From the NCBI GenBank assembly GCA_030630395.1, contig DAOVNE010000113.1, positions 1-5,490 of the forward strand: a DNA stretch of 5,490 nucleotides, given 5' to 3'. How positions within the stretch are numbered: the first letter of the stretch is position 1; every line of letters begins with the position of its first letter. Source of the DNA: Candidatus Eiseniibacteriota bacterium (GTDB lineage Bacteria > Joyebacterota > Joyebacteria > Joyebacterales > Joyebacteraceae). The notes under the pieces were generated by a model. The model made no database searches. It worked only from the letters and a program-made list of their open reading frames with translations, and was not told the DNA's origin. Positions 4,870-5,490 of the stretch are shown here, piece by piece. The position numbers were made by a program, and so were the translations under genes.

Positions 4870-5490
4870 ATGGACACTCACCGGATCCAGATAGCACCAT
4901 CCATACTCTCAGCGGATTTCACGAAGCTCGGCGAGGAGATCGCTCTTGTGGAGTCCGGCGGCGCCGACATGATCCACGTGGATGTGATGGACGGTCACTT
5001 CGTCCCCAACATCACCATGGGACCCTTCATCGTCGAGGCCATCCGACGCGCCACCAATCTTCCGATAGACGCGCATCTCATGATCGCGGACCCCATGGCC
5101 TACGTTCGCGCATTCGCCGACGCAGGTGCGGAGTACATCGTTTTTCACGCTGAGGCCAGTGATGACGTGGCGGGCGTCATCAAGCTTATCCGTGAGCTGG
5201 GCGCGAAGCCCGGTCTTGCCCTCAATCCACCAAGCCCTGCCGAAGACCTCGAACTGTATCTTGAGACAATAGATCTCGCCCTCATTATGACCGTCAATCC
5301 CGGCTTCTCAGGGCAGTCCTTCATGAGTGAAGTCATGCCCAAGCTCAAGCAGGTCTCCGACTGGAAGCGTGAGCGAGGTCTCGACTTCCTGATCGAAGTG
5401 GACGGGGGCGTCAACCTGACGACGGCTCCCCTCGTTGCGTCACACGGGGGAGAGGTGCTCGTGGCCGCGTCCGCTATCTTCAAGTCCGGC
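4870..5490 (+). CDS. rpe: Ribulose-phosphate 3-epimerase (3' end cut by window)
   Basis: The first 207 codons, open to the window end; family members are usually 215-225 residues, so roughly 10-20 are missing. The enzyme interconverts ribulose 5-phosphate and xylulose 5-phosphate in the pentose phosphate pathway or Calvin cycle, in the cytoplasm, on a TIM barrel with a divalent metal. Visible motifs are IAPSILSADF (8-17, Ser11), MIHVDVMDGHFVPNITMG (34-51, with metal ligand His36 and Asp38, which is both ligand and acid/base), DAHLMI (67-72, His69), LIMTVNPGFSGQ (138-149) and VDGGVN (177-182, Asp178 as ligand and acid/base). The last visible block reads VLVAASAIF, where VAGSAIF is usual, so Ala200 replaces a glycine near the phosphate-binding loop. 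ATG 4870 is preferred over ATG 4846 because of the strong Shine-Dalgarno sequence and because the extra eight residues are not typical of the family. Finding rpe close downstream of rsmB and a PASTA gene matches the order of the Firmicutes prkC locus. Confidence 0.96.
   Translation, partial: MDTHRIQIAPSILSADFTKLGEEIALVESGGADMIHVDVMDGHFVPNITMGPFIVEAIRRATNLPIDAHLMIADPMAYVRAFADAGAEYIVFHAEASDDVAGVIKLIRELGAKPGLALNPPSPAEDLELYLETIDLALIMTVNPGFSGQSFMSEVMPKLKQVSDWKRERGLDFLIEVDGGVNLTTAPLVASHGGEVLVAASAIFKSG

Noticed and set aside
4793..4894. A 33-codon plus-strand open frame (starting MAALHESSGTGCW) between the PASTA gene and rpe, overlapping the rpe start.
   Set aside because: No good ribosome binding site, no hydrophobic leader or regulatory-peptide pattern, and overlap with the strong rpe Shine-Dalgarno and start. 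Chance is the simplest explanation.

Overview
The window is a gene-dense stretch of a bacterial chromosome. All six genes lie on the plus strand, base composition is GC-rich (about 60% by eye), and the gaps are very short. Nothing looks mobile: no transposase, integrase, tRNA, rRNA, CRISPR array or convincing transcription terminator is visible. The genes are housekeeping genes with clear family motifs. The lineage cannot be fixed from sequence alone. The gene content and the kinase-less PASTA protein would suit an uncultured Gram-negative-type phylum (for example FCB-related candidate phyla such as Eisenbacteria, Latescibacterota or Krumholzibacteriota), but this is a weak inference.

Layout: (1) 3-161, 3' end of a yajC-like Sec accessory gene; (2) 181-696, peptide deformylase (def); (3) 737-1720, methionyl-tRNA formyltransferase (fmt); (4) 1736-2542, a membrane-anchored, cysteine-rich DUF116-family protein of unknown function, starting with GTG; (5) 2539-3921, 16S rRNA m5C967 methyltransferase (rsmB), overlapping the DUF116 gene by ATGA; (6) 3921-4778, a single-pass membrane protein with three extracytoplasmic PASTA domains and no kinase domain, overlapping rsmB by TAATG; (7) 4870-5490, ribulose-phosphate 3-epimerase (rpe), cut by the window end. 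The overlaps and short spacers suggest one transcription unit, at least from def to the PASTA gene. The 91-bp gap before rpe is the largest, and no promoter is evident in it.

How the genes fit together: Fmt formylates initiator Met-tRNA and Def removes the formyl group from nascent chains. YajC accompanies the Sec translocon that receives many of those chains. RsmB modifies 16S rRNA near the P site. The def-fmt-(DUF116)-rsmB-...-rpe order resembles the Firmicutes locus def-fmt-rsmB-rlmN-prpC-prkC-rsgA-rpe. Here the block rlmN, phosphatase, PASTA kinase and rsgA is reduced to one kinase-less PASTA membrane protein.

The points most worth a second look are that kinase-less PASTA protein at the expected prkC position, the degenerate 12-bp tandem repeat encoding its N-terminal tail, the uncharacterised DUF116 protein inside a translation operon, a 15-bp tandem duplication at the DUF116/rsmB junction, and a G8 tract just upstream of the DUF116 cysteine domain. 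I found no strong case for a wholly new system. The DUF116 plus PASTA pair is the best candidate for unexplained biology.
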